64,000 nucleotides of DNA from Opisthocomus hoazin. Lineage: Eukaryota; Chordata; Aves; Opisthocomiformes; Opisthocomidae. The stretch is from NCBI RefSeq assembly GCF_030867145.1, contig NC_134414.1:76126504-76190503 (forward strand), read 5' to 3'. Positions 35,964 through 47,600 of this stretch are shown here, piece after piece (position 1 is the first letter of the stretch; every line of letters begins with the position of its first letter). Under the pieces are notes generated by a model. The model saw only the letters and a list, made by a program, of their open reading frames with translations. It had not been told where the DNA came from and made no database searches. Made by a program: the position numbers and the translations under genes.

Positions 35964-38430
35964 CGTAAATTTGTTACAAATAGTTTTAAAAGTTTCAAAA
36001 CTTCAAAGTTTTAATTTCAGAACCAAATTATTTTGTATGGATTGATGTTTACAACATTTCTTTATTCACAAAAAAGATGAATTATGACAAGTAATGAGAG
36101 AAATTATTTGTGCATAAGTGTAGTTATGTAAAAGCTCATTTTGGCAAAACAGAAAAAAATTAATCAGTGGTATGTGTTTGCTCTTAAATTTTTATCATCT
36201 CACAATTTTTATTTCAGCAAACGTGATGCAGTTATTTTCTCAAAAGCAAAAGGCTGCCCTTTGGGGAACAGTAAGCATTACTGCAGGTTTGAAACATGCA
36301 GTTTCAAGGCTGAACACAAGGCTGAACCTCTGTGGCTTGCATGAGGAATACTGTAGACTGAGAAGATCTGAAGAGACATCTCACATTCCCAGAAAGATTT
36401 TAGTAAGATTAGTCTGATGTCCCATCCTCACATCCTAGCTTTTTCCCATTTGCGCATCTTCTGGAAGTTACTAAACCTGGTTTGAACTCAAAAGCAGCAG
36501 TAGAAAGTATATTTCCTTTTGCAAAGAAATTTTGGCAAATTGCAGAAAGTTGTCAAATACTGTTTCTGTCAAGACTGAACTTCAATGGGAAAATAATTTC
36601 AACTACTACAGGTTAATGATTTTATAATTTTTTATTTTTAAATATTAAAAAAATATTTTGTTAAAAAAAATGCAAGGATATATTGAAAGTATTAAAACAG
36701 AGAACAAAGCACTGTGAATTGTCTATCTGAGGGCAGCGGGAGTGCATTTGAGAGAAAAATATGTAAGGTACATTCTCTAAAATGCCCCTTAAAATGAAGT
36801 TTTGTCTATTATTTTTCCCTGTAGTTCTGTCTTCCGTGCTGGAAGGATGGTCACACTACCACTGGCTGCAGTTGCAACCAGGCTGCCAGAGCAAAGTGGC
36901 TCTTTGTTAATGTTGCCTCATTCCACGTTTTAGATTTTAACATTTGGCGGTGATGTCCACTCAAAAGTAAAGGGCAAACCCCATCTCCACACTCTGAAAT
37001 GCAGAGGCACTGTGCTCTCCGGGCGGACTCCTGCTTAGTAACCAAGCAACCACATCCTCCATCTCTAACTCACATGCGCTGATCTTACCAGTTGATTTTC
37101 TGTGGCAAATTTTACCTTGAATCACCTGTAGAGCTGCAGCTCCTGTCCGAAATGTGCTTGTTATAAGATTGTGAATGAATTATTTTGGTGAATAGATGTA
37201 AGTCTGCAGATCATCTCATTTATGAATGCTATAATCCAGATGGAAATTTTCAGCTGGGAATACATTTTCTACGATGAATCAAGTAATGTTAATTTATGCC
37301 CCCTACATGTTTTGATCTATATTGATAGAGTTTTTTAAATTAACAAGTAGGGTGTGAATGTTAATTGTCCCACTGACTGTAATATTGTCAAGTTTTGCTT
37401 TGCTTTATCCACAAGGATCGTAACATTTAATTTGAATAAGTAATCAAAACAAAATCAATAGAAAATTCTGAACTGCCTTTTGGTGACCCATTTGAATGTT
37501 TGCTTCCCATGAGGAAGTCACATGGGAATTCTCACAGACAAGTATTCTGCTAGTAAAGCTCAAGTGATCACATATTCATAGAAAACAAATACGAAAGGAT
37601 CACAACCACAGTTAAACAGAAGTTGCCTTTTGAATACAAATGAATATTTAGGGTCTGTATTCACTGAACTCTAGTCCTTGCTCCAACACTACCAACCAGA
37701 GGGCCAGTCCCAGGTTACAAATAGCACACAGTCAAAATAAGAAATTTGCAGTGGCGGAAATGTATTATGTAAGCCATCTGAGGAATGCTTAGCAGTAAGG
37801 AATGTATTTCTAAGTGTCAGGAATGATGGAGTGTAGTTCAAGATCAGGATCACAAATCAGGATCGTGAATCAAGGATGTTGAGCGGTCCAGAGACCCTCC
37901 ATGACTGCTCACACTCCAACCCCCCCCGAGCTCCTTCATGTCGGTGCAAAGCTGTGGGTCAGAGCATAAATATGCAAACTGCTCGAAGGAGGATTTCATG
38001 TTTCGTGTCAAATGTTTCACAAAGGTTGATTTCGTAATTTATTCCCGTGGAAACACAGAATGTAAATTAATATAGAAGACATCTTCTCATCCTAAACCAT
38101 ATCAGCCTAATCTAATGTGCTAAATTGGGATAAAGCAGGACACTTTCTTTCTACCAGAGCAATTGTTCCCAAACTTCATTCACCTTCATGTTTGCTGCTT
38201 GCTTCAGATCCAACACAATCTGTGTGGGCCCACATTCTGGCTGCACCAAAGGCCTAAGGAAAACATACTGTTTCTCTTCAGAAAGTTTGTCTTGGCTATA
38301 CCTTTACACTGCTGCAGCTACAGCAACGCTACTGCTAGCAACGTAAATGAATGTTCTACTTATCTGAACAAAAGCCAAACATACACAAGTCACAAATGCT
38401 TCAGCTGCAATGAAGAAAGAGACTGTGCAG
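35964..38430. other. 2.5 kb without a recognisable gene
   Basis: A/T-rich intergenic-type sequence; no exon, RNA gene or repeat was identified. Confidence 0.5.
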
Positions 38431-38550
38431 TAATCATGGAATAACTTAGGCTGCCAGGGATGTCTGGAGGCTGTCTAGTCCATCCCTCTGCTCAAAGCAT
38501 GGTCCTGGTGGATCTGAACAATTCAGATGGGTCTTGGGGCTTCCAGGTTT
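38431..38550 (-). mobile_element. CR1 LINE 3' end remnant, old, antisense
   Basis: The stretch TAATCATGGAATAACTTAGG, a diverged AGGGATGTCTGGAGGC block and TCTAGTCCATCCCTCTGCTC follow the reverse order of a CR1 3' UTR. It is short and diverged, without coding content. Confidence 0.7.
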
Positions 38551-41500
38551 CGCTATTCCTACAGTGATTATGTGGTAATGCTTATTAAGTCTCTTTGGGT
38601 GCTTTCTCTCTCTCTCGAATTTATTGGTAGTCTCAGATACAAGTGTTAAATGAAAATATCATTTATGTAACTACAAGCAAGGCATAAATCATGCTATCTC
38701 CTGCTACGTTTTCTAGCCTGAAGGATAAAACAAGATTTGTGAAAGAAGAATAGGAGTATAAGGTTTGCAGATACAAAATCTGGAGAACAGTTATACAACT
38801 GTGTAGAGTTTTAATTGTATCACCTCTGACACTACATGCACACAGTATTTCTCTGATGCGCCACTTTGGTCTAAGACATTCAGAATGTGGGAAGATAAAA
38901 CTACATCACTTGTGTAATACATGCTTTACCTTCAAAGAACTATTAAGGCAGGATTTTTATTTGTTACAATAGAAGTAATTCTCAGAGAAGATTAACTGTT
39001 AACTGCATTGTCATTTAATTTTGTCAGACTTATTATGATGAAGCTTTCAACAAACACTTTCAAGAAAATTATTGCTTAATCTAGCTATTTAAGTGAAACA
39101 TTTTTACCTGACATTTTTAATTTAAAAAAAAACAAACCAAAACCAAACACAAAACACAGAAAGCATCTCTTTTCACAGTGAAGCCTGTATTTATTCTGGT
39201 GGAGGAGGGAAATGTTTTCTCTCTTTTCAAAACTTGTAGCTGGACTTCACCTCTACAAAGCTGCCCTTAATGCCATTCCTTCCTTCAAAACTAATTGATT
39301 CACTCAGTAAACATTCCTGATGCACAAATACAGTCAAGGGTCGTTTGCACGTGATCTGCAAATCAGGCACAGGAGCTAACCAGCGCTGCTGGTTGATCCA
39401 CCAGCTGCTGAGACAGATTAAGCTTTTCTGTATGACTCACCACTGCCCTTATTGTAAAGAAAACCATATTTTGTTTCTGGTCAAATTACTGTAACATGCA
39501 AATCCAGCATCACTATTTCAGAGTTTATAGCACAGCTGTTAACAATAGATTGTCCTATTATACAGAAAGTTAACTCCAGTATACATCCAAGATGTAGAAA
39601 ATAGAACAAAAAGCACAAAAAGAACGAATGGGGGAAGCACAGTAAAATAATACTTAGACTTGGAGGAGCAAACACAGCATCTTCTGCCAAGCAGGAATGA
39701 AGCCGTTGCTTTCTCCTGCAAGCATTACCTCAGCCACTTCTGGACAGATAGGCTTTTATCGGCATCTCCATCTTCATGAGTCATCATATAAATTGTTTGG
39801 CTGACCTGAGTGGGTCTAAAGAGGGAGAAATATAAAGAGCAGATGTCATCAGCACACGGTGGAAACCACAGTCCTCAGCTCCATAGTCACACTCCCAGAA
39901 GCGCTGAGTGCACAGGGAGCACGAAGGGCGACCGGCAGAGCCCTGTGGGAAGCGATCACACCAAAGCCCCTCATGACAGGAGGGACAGAGCTGCTCGGAT
40001 AGACCATGCCACCACACAGGGCAGGACCAAAAGCAGCCAAAGAACAGAGACACCTGGAAATGCTGCCATGGTACCCTCATTCTTCATCCTACTCAAAAGG
40101 AGATCGGCAGCCAACACAGCCCTGGGCAACATTTAGAATTAATGTGGTACCAACAGAGACCTAAGCGTCTCAGTTACTGTGTGGAAGAGATTTCCACCCA
40201 GTCTCCCCACCAGATGCTCCAAAACCAGGTGATCCGAGATGGTGTAAGGACTGGAGCAATTGTCAGGGACCGTCCCCCATCTCAAGTCACCAGACCCTAA
40301 GCCCTTCTAATGGCTTCACATCTTTCAAGAGATCTTGATCATGCAATGGCTTCTTTGATTGAATCAGTTCTTTCTCGTCCAGACACATCCCGATTTACGT
40401 ACAATTTTGTGTTCCCAGCTCTGTCATTAATGTTTAGTGCCTTAATTCAGCCATCAATCCCCACTCAGCAAAACGATTCAGCTGGGTACGTATTTAACGT
40501 TAAGCACATTCTTAAATGCTTTGCTGAAACGGAGCGGTCTTACACACATGCTGACATGCTTTGCTGAACTGGGTTTTCGTGCACAGAAGAGTTCACTTGC
40601 CATAGGCACTCAAGAGATGAGTGCTTCCCTTCCACATTTGCATTCATGTTGAAGTGTGCGGCTTGTGGAGCACACAGAGTTTTCTACAATGCCAAAGCAT
40701 TTTATTCAAGGATAAGGTGGTTGCTATTCTGTTTTGGTTTTGCTGCTGCTCCAGATGTCATGACACAACCAGATATAATCTTTTGTATTTGCTGAATTCT
40801 GTCAAGTGATTTATTTTAAGCTAACATTTGAAAGATAGCTCTGAAGAACTCTGTTCACAGTAAACTGATCAGATCACGGTAATGCCTGATCATTGGCATT
40901 ATTCAGCTCTCGAAGGAAAATCAGTAAACCTTTATGCAGATGTCGTTACGTCCCTGGTAGGTCAACTCCTAGAGATAAAAAAAGAAACCAAACCAACAAA
41001 ATGTACTGACTGATTTCTCAAAGCAGGATATTTATCTTTGTCCACCAGGACTTTTGCTCCAACACTTACAGCATTCTTTTAACTTTTCATATTGAAAATT
41101 TAACAGTACGTTGCTCCAGGGCCTTGGTTTGGCAGGTGGCAGGGAGATATTCGTTTTTTGTGTTTACTTTTCAACCTCTTTTACCCATTTCTTTCTACAG
41201 GAGAATGAATGAAATAGTAAATAAATATATATCATAGAGGCCTTTTCAACTCTAGGGGAACATTAAATTAATTACAGTCACGTATTTTTATGGCTGTTGG
41301 TAGTGGTGGAAGCAGTAGTGGATTCACTTGCTTTCATGACTGTTTTATACATACTTTAGCTTCAGTGCTTAAAAATCTTATAAAGCACTTATTTTAAATA
41401 TTTTAAGTACTTGAGAGATGTTAGCACTTCACTGCTCCTTTACAAGACAGCTGTCTCTGGTAAGAGCTCCTATATGGTCTGTTTACCTCTACAGCAAAGA

Positions 41501-43501
41501 ATAACTCCCAAGGTATCCAAATCTTCTCTTGAATACGGTGGGGTGAGGGGAAGGAGTAACCTGAAGAGACAGTTTTGTGCTAAAGACACCCATTGCAATG
41601 TTTTGGAGATGTCTGTTACCTCCAAGTTTGATTAAATTTGCCCTAGTTATGGGTGAAAGTCAGAGGAAAGGAGATTCTTTAGCACACTTTTTTAATCAGT
41701 TCAACCATACTCCTAATTTTAGGTCAAAATTTTATTCTGTCAAAGTGCATGTTCATTAAATACTTTATCAATTTATGCAAGGAGGATGTCCATGACAGCA
41801 ATGAAAAGCTTTGCAACTTTCAGCTCATGCAAGAGTAAAGACTTACTACAGCTTGACCTAGTGTACATCCACCCAGTCCTATCTAACTGGATTCAACCGA
41901 AGAAGCAGATTTCAGGTTTTCAATCAAATTCTACTCGCAGCTTGATATTTAAAATCAGAATCCCCCTTCTCTCCCCCACCCCCAAAGTGTTAGATTTATC
42001 TGGAAGGTTAAAGAGACATTTTCCGAAAAACTGGAAAAAAACTAATCAAATAATAGTAGTGTCAAGATCTGAACAGCACTTAGATAGGTCTATCTCACTA
42101 TTGTGTTCTGGAAACTGGGCAAGGGAAATTCTGCGGCCTACTTCAGATCTCTCAAGCCATGGACAGTAACTGGACAGTTTCTTTGTGCAGCATTTGCTTC
42201 CTGTCATCAAAGTTTTTCTGAGTAGCAGGTGTTGTCCAGGGACTTTCTGATCTCTGTGATTCCCATTGCTTTCAGCCTGTCACCACAGAAATAGTCCATT
42301 TGTTGTTTTTCAGTTTTACAGGAGTTGTGAAAATTTTTTTTTTTTCTGCTAAGGTGTCTTTGGGCCCAGAGAGCTTCATGAACTTTGCGCAGTCTCAGGT
42401 ATGCCCAGAAAGCCAGTTGTTGGCCATGAACCTAGAGAACTACGACCAAGGCTGAGAGCGATGTGCAAACACGTAAGCAAGCCACATAAGCTGGACCCTG
42501 GAGATGAGGTTTCCTCTTCCCCCGGCACATGGAGTGGGAGGCACTGCCAGGACTGCAGCGTGGACAGGCACACCTCAGTCAGCAGTGAGTGTGCCGGGCA
42601 GCGTCTCTTGCAAAACCCACCTCAGAAGCTCTGTGAGTACTTACATGGCAAAACCACGCAAGTCTTACGGCTGCTGCGATATGACTGCTGCTGGTTCTTA
42701 CGGCAGCTGCTTTAAAGTAGCTTGAGAAAGCTTTCGCTCTGCAGTATTTGCAGGAGTATTTGCTGTGTAAGCTGAATGTCCCACAGAGAAGGTCAGTAGA
42801 CTGGGGAGATACAAAATCAAGACCAAGAACTGTAACTACTGAGGGAAGCTTCCACAGCAGGATATTAAGTACAATTATTGATGGCAGATTGTACTGTTAC
42901 AGTGTGTATACTAACTGGTGTTTGGGGCAGACATGGTTTTCAAGGCGTTGGTTCAGGGGCCTGTGAGTCAATACCATCTTCCCATGGGGTTCTCAATGCA
43001 GTACGAGGCTTTCCAGATTAACAGCAACATGTATTATACATGACATCTGCGTGCACTGCTCCTCGAAAGCAAGCTACATTGAGGGCCTAGAAAACCGGCA
43101 GCCTTCCACTATAAATTCCCCTTTCCTCATGCCCTGTCCCCCCCCCCCCCCTTTTAATATTGCTGTCCATCAACAGGTTGGCTTTGGTCATCTTGTCACA
43201 ACCAAAGCCAGCAAGCCGGTCTGTGTCCTACATGGGCTTTCAGCAGCTAATTAACATGAGGAAGGCACGGGAGCAGCTGAGCTTTGTTTCAACCCAACAC
43301 CACCCACCAGGCAGCTTTCAGATGCTCCAGCCGCACATAATTTATTCCCGCCAGGCGCGTGGCGGCAAAGCTCGTTGTGCACCACGGATCCCTGCGACGG
43401 AGAAGTGCGTGCAGGGCTTCGGCGGGGCGGCCAGCCCTTTCACCTACGTACGGCAAAGAGAAATTAAACCATTGCAGGAGTTCATGGCATTCTTGTAGAA
43501 A
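38551..43501. other. 5 kb without a recognisable gene; C14 tract
   Basis: No conserved exon or RNA gene was found. A run of fourteen C lies at 43,138-43,151. A short CpG-rich patch occurs at about 43,350-43,450, just before the CR1 end and LTR upstream of RFX8. Confidence 0.5.
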
Positions 43502-43608
43502 ACAAGGTCCTGTGCATCCTGCTGTAGGTGACCCTGCTTAGGCAGGGGGGTTGAACTAGACGACCCACAGAGGTCCCTTCCAACGCCTACCATTCTGTGA
43601 TTCTGTGA
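43502..43608 (+). mobile_element. CR1 LINE, extreme 3' end, sense
   Basis: About 107 bases of the young CR1 subfamily: the last coding positions (ACAAGGTCCTGTGCATCCTG), the stop, the GGTCCCTTCCAACGCCTACC block and two octamers. It lies about 1 kb upstream of the RFX8 start codon. Confidence 0.95.
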
Positions 43609-43730
43609 AAACACCACGAATAATGTTTTAGAGGGGTTCAAAGCCTACTAAGGCAGCATTTGGGCTGTTCAAATGTCCTGCAGCACCACTGTGCTTTTAC
43701 TCCTCTTCCCGGGGTCTTTGTACCGCCTGG

Positions 43731-44235
43731 TGATGCCGTGAAAAGCCAGAGTAGAAGACTCAATAGTCGGCAGGCTATTAAGCAGGTATTCTTTATTGCG
43801 GTGCCGGGCACACAGGGGATCTCTCCTCCAAACGTGTGAGCCAAACACGCTGTCATTTCAGGTTAAATACACTCACAGTATATATATTCATTATCTTTCC
43901 GAGAAATGCTTAGCATATTCATGACTTTTCCAAGAACTGTGTTAATATCTTTCACGCATATCTGTTAGCATCCTCCGGTGGTCTTTGGGGGTCCTGAGAT
44001 GAAGGCTGATACTCCTCATCGCAGTGTCCGCTGGTTGACCTTTGTTTCTGCGCAAACTCGGTTCTGAGATCAGGTACACCGTGTCCTTCCAGGTTGTTTC
44101 GCTCTGGTCTTGGTGCCCTCTCAGTGCCTCTGTATCTCTGTGGCTTGGTGCACCTGCCCTCCCACGGCCGAGCTCTCTGGGGTGGAATGATTTGGGAATT
44201 TGTCTATCTTAGCGCTTTCCTGGCTGCTCAAAACA
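43731..44235 (-). mobile_element. Solo retroviral LTR, minus orientation, edges approximate
   Basis: Read on the minus strand, the segment has the order of an avian endogenous retroviral LTR: a U3-like region, a TATATATA element (plus 43,878-43,886), and a polyadenylation signal AATAAA (plus 43,792-43,797) within GCAATAAAGAATACCTGC. A U5-like stretch ends near the TGATGCC at 43,731. The roughly 90-base spacing between TATA and AATAAA suits a short R region. No gag, pol or env sequence flanks it, so it is probably a solo LTR left by recombination. A clear target-site duplication was not found and the right edge could lie anywhere from about 44,150 to 44,300. It sits immediately upstream of the RFX8 CpG island and points away from RFX8. 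Confidence 0.75.
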
Positions 44236-44609
44236 CCAAGCCAAGTTTGTCCAAGCAGCGTTATGTAGGAACCTCTTTATCTTCGAGCTGTCCTGTCCCC
44301 CCCAACGCAGCAAGCATCTACTCCAGTTCAATTACACTCACCCCAGTACGTGAAAACTCTACGCTGATGGGTGTCACTGGTTCACCGAAAGCCCCAGCTC
44401 CCGCCAGCGGTTCCTGCTCGGCGGCGGAGGACCCGGTGCCGGGGGGTGGGGTGGGGCTGCGCGGCGGCCGGCGCTTCCCCCGGGACCCCCCGGTCTCCCC
44501 GGCTTCGCCCCGGGCGCCGCCCCCCCCGCGCGAGCAGCGCCCGGGGCAGCCCCGGGCCGCCCCGCGAGCCGCGACCGGTGCGCAACGGCCGGTCCGGCCC
44601 CCGGGCGGG

Positions 44610-44659
44610 ATGGCGGAGAGCAGCCCCACCTCCCGCCAGCACCTCTCCGTCATCCGCTG
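44610..44659 (+). CDS. RFX8: RFX8 coding exon 1
   Basis: Sixteen codons plus two bases, beginning [10 protein letters not shown] and ending SVIR plus TG of a Trp codon; the donor is GTGGGT. The ATG has a good context (G at -3, G at +4) and the MAE start agrees with remembered vertebrate RFX8. An in-frame ATG at 44,367 lies upstream with no intervening stop, so a longer N-terminus is formally possible, but most of that extension would be low-complexity GC-rich sequence. Confidence 0.85.
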
Positions 44660-47600
44660 GTGGGTGCCGGACCCCCGGGGCCCGGCCGGAGGGGCGGCTG
44701 CGGGGGGGAAGGGGGGGGAAGGGGGGGGGGCGGGCAGCTGGGGTCCCCCCTCGCTGGGGGGCTGGCGGGACCTGCCGGGGGGGGGGGGGGGGGGGGGGGA
44801 TTGCCCCGGGGAGGGTGGGGATCCCAGCTATGGCGCTTGTCGCAGTTTCGTAGGGCGAGAGCCTGGTTTGCTGTGAAGGCCCCATCACCGTGGCGGTCGG
44901 TCGGCGGTGCCGCGGAAGCGGGGGCACCTTTCCTGGAACGCCCGTCTCCCACCACAAGCCCTAGCGCCGGTGGGATGCTGGCGTGCAGGGTGATGCGAGC
45001 TGATTGGCGCTCTCATACAATCATTAAGGTTGGAAAAGATCTCTAAGATCATCAAGTCCAACCGTCAACCCAACACCACCATGCCTACTAACTCATATCC
45101 CAAAGTGCCACATCTAAGTGTTTTTTGAACACCTCCAGGGATGGTGACTCCACCACTTCCCTGGGCAGCCTGGTCCAGTGCCTGTCCACTCTTTCACTAA
45201 AGAAATTTTTCCTAAAATTTTCCTAAAAATTCTCCCAAGTGATGTTTTCTTGAGGCGAAGGTAATGGTCGAAACCCCCCAGTGAGATACTTTCCGTCGCA
45301 GAGTAAGGTTATCACCATCATTTTCTTGTGCTTTGAGAAGAGCGTCATTCGCGGTGTGGCAGCCATACAGAAGCCGGCGTTGCTTTCCTTCTTTCCCCAA
45401 GAACAGCTGAGTCCAACTAGCAAACAGCACTGAAACCTGGTGTGAAACTGTAACAACACATACAAACGAACTTATAACTTGGCAGCAAGCAATCTCAAAC
45501 CTTCTCATCCCCCCCACCCAGTAACACCTGAGCAGCAGGAGTCAGCCTGTGCTTTTGCGGTGATATAGACAGCAGAACTCCCGTTTAAAAGGACTGAAGG
45601 AAGAGATTCACCCAAGGTCATCCAACAAATTTGAGACACTGAACGAAACTGAATCGTAAACAGTCCTTGAAAGGATGAAGTGATGCTTTTTTTCGTCACA
45701 GCAACCTTCTGAATCACCTTTTCATGTTTTGAAAATTTTTAAATATTCCACTTCATTCTACGGTTGGTGCGTTGACAACAGCAAACCAGATTTTTGCCCA
45801 GAAATGGTTTAACAGGAGACTTGCAAGCCTGTGTAATGGCCTGGCTGCCAAGGGCTCACATACAGCAGGTGGCAAACCCCCAAAACCTGGGGTCTGTGTG
45901 AGGTGCTAGAACCAAGCAGACAACAAACCCCCTGGAGAGCGTGGACAGAAAGTAGTAGATAATGGAGGAGCTGTTTTCTTAACCTACATCTTCCCCCCTT
46001 ACCACTCTTTCCTTATGATTTTGTTGTCTTTATTAACAGTGTTGTTTTGATGCATGCCATAAACACTCAGGGTTTGAGAACCTCAGGGCTCATAGGCAAG
46101 ATGAGCACTGTGCTCTTATCTGTGTGGATTTTTTCTCCTGATAGACAGTATTTTTGTATTATGTGTCAGCACTAAGAATGTGTTTGACTTGTTATTTGAA
46201 ATAGGCTGGCAGTTTAATGGAAGGTAAATTCAGGAAATTAAATTCTCAGATATTTTGTCACTAAATAGTTAAATGCTGAAGCAAAACTATTGGCAGAAAC
46301 CAGCTACTGAAGCATGAATTAATTTCTGCTGCACTTCCAGTGACTCTTGTGGTGTTGTATTAAGGATGAATTTGGACTCAGGTTTAATTTCCTCTGGGAC
46401 TGCTCAATTATGAAGGGTTTTGTGATGTTGCTCTAGAAGAAACAAGCGTTTCTGTCTGCTGGGAGGCAGAGCTCAGTCAGGACTCTTATCTAGAGTAAAT
46501 TTCATTTACCTTTCAGCCCCATGATGGCAAATACCCCATTAACGCAGCAGACCCCCCATCTTTGGTGCAGGTTCCTGCTCATGTCTGGCCACGAAGCCTT
46601 CGCTGTGGGGTGGTGGGGCTGGAGGTGGTGAGGAGCTGGCAGGGAGCCCAGCGCAGCCCAGCCCCGGCGCTTTGGTTGCGGGGTGCTAGCAAGCCAGTTC
46701 TCTGAAGAGCTTGTCCACTACTTACTGCCAGTACAGCTACTGCGGAAAGATAAACACTGGGTCACTTGGAATCAGGCTACTGATAAAAGAGAAGATGCTG
46801 ATTTAAAATCCGACTGGCTTATCTCACCTGGTGATTATGAAAAGTCTGCTTTCCCAACCAACCTGATTGTCAGTAAAGACACAGTGAGTCAAATTTTGGC
46901 TTCTTTGGTCACGGGGAGGTGTACACAGCACCGGGCCTGCTGGCAACAGGTGGAACTCAGCTATCTCAAAGGGGAAAAAGGGTTCTTGGCCACGAGCTGG
47001 CGGGGCTCATTGAGAGGGCTTTAAACTAGGTTCGAAGGGGGAAGGGGACATCGCCCAGCTCACTAGGGATGAGCATAGGCTTGGCGTGCCAAGGCCAGGG
47101 GTGAGATTGACAGCCCAGCTCAAGTGTGTCTACACCAATGCACGTAGCATGGGCAATAAACAGGAGGAGCTGGAAGCCATTATACAGCAGCACGGCTACG
47201 ACTTGGTCACCATCACAGAAACGTGGTGGGACAACTCGCATGACTGGCATGCTGTCATAGATGGCTACAGACTCTTTAGGAAAGACAGACCAACAAGGAG
47301 AGGTGGGGGAGTTGCTCTATATGTGAGGGAGCAACTGGAATGCATTGAGCTTGGCCTGGGGGCAAATGAGGAACGAAACACGAAAGCTTGTGTGTTAGAA
47401 TTAAAGGACAGGCTCATAAGGGTGACATTACGGTGGGTGTGTACTACAGGCCACCTGACCAGGAGGAGAGGTTGATGAGGCCTTCTACAGGCAGCTGCAA
47501 GCAGCCTCACAGTCACAGGCCCTGGTTCTCATGGGGGACTTCAACCACCCTGACATCAGCTGGGAAGACCATACAGCTAGGCAGGCGCAATCCAGGAGGT

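Larger units (their letters stand above)
44380..44960 (+). promoter_or_regulatory. RFX8: CpG-island promoter of RFX8
   Basis: A dense CpG/GC-rich block covers the first coding exon and about 230 bases before it and 300 after it. GC boxes are frequent and no TATA element is evident near the exon, as expected for a CpG-island promoter with dispersed starts. The transcription start cannot be placed from sequence. The frame upstream of the chosen ATG is open as far back as 44,094 without a stop, so the 5' end of the protein is not fixed by a stop codon. Confidence 0.85.

Noticed and set aside
39800..40140. Overlapping frames near 39.8-40.1 kb
   Set aside because: No conserved residues, no splice-site support and no family recognised.
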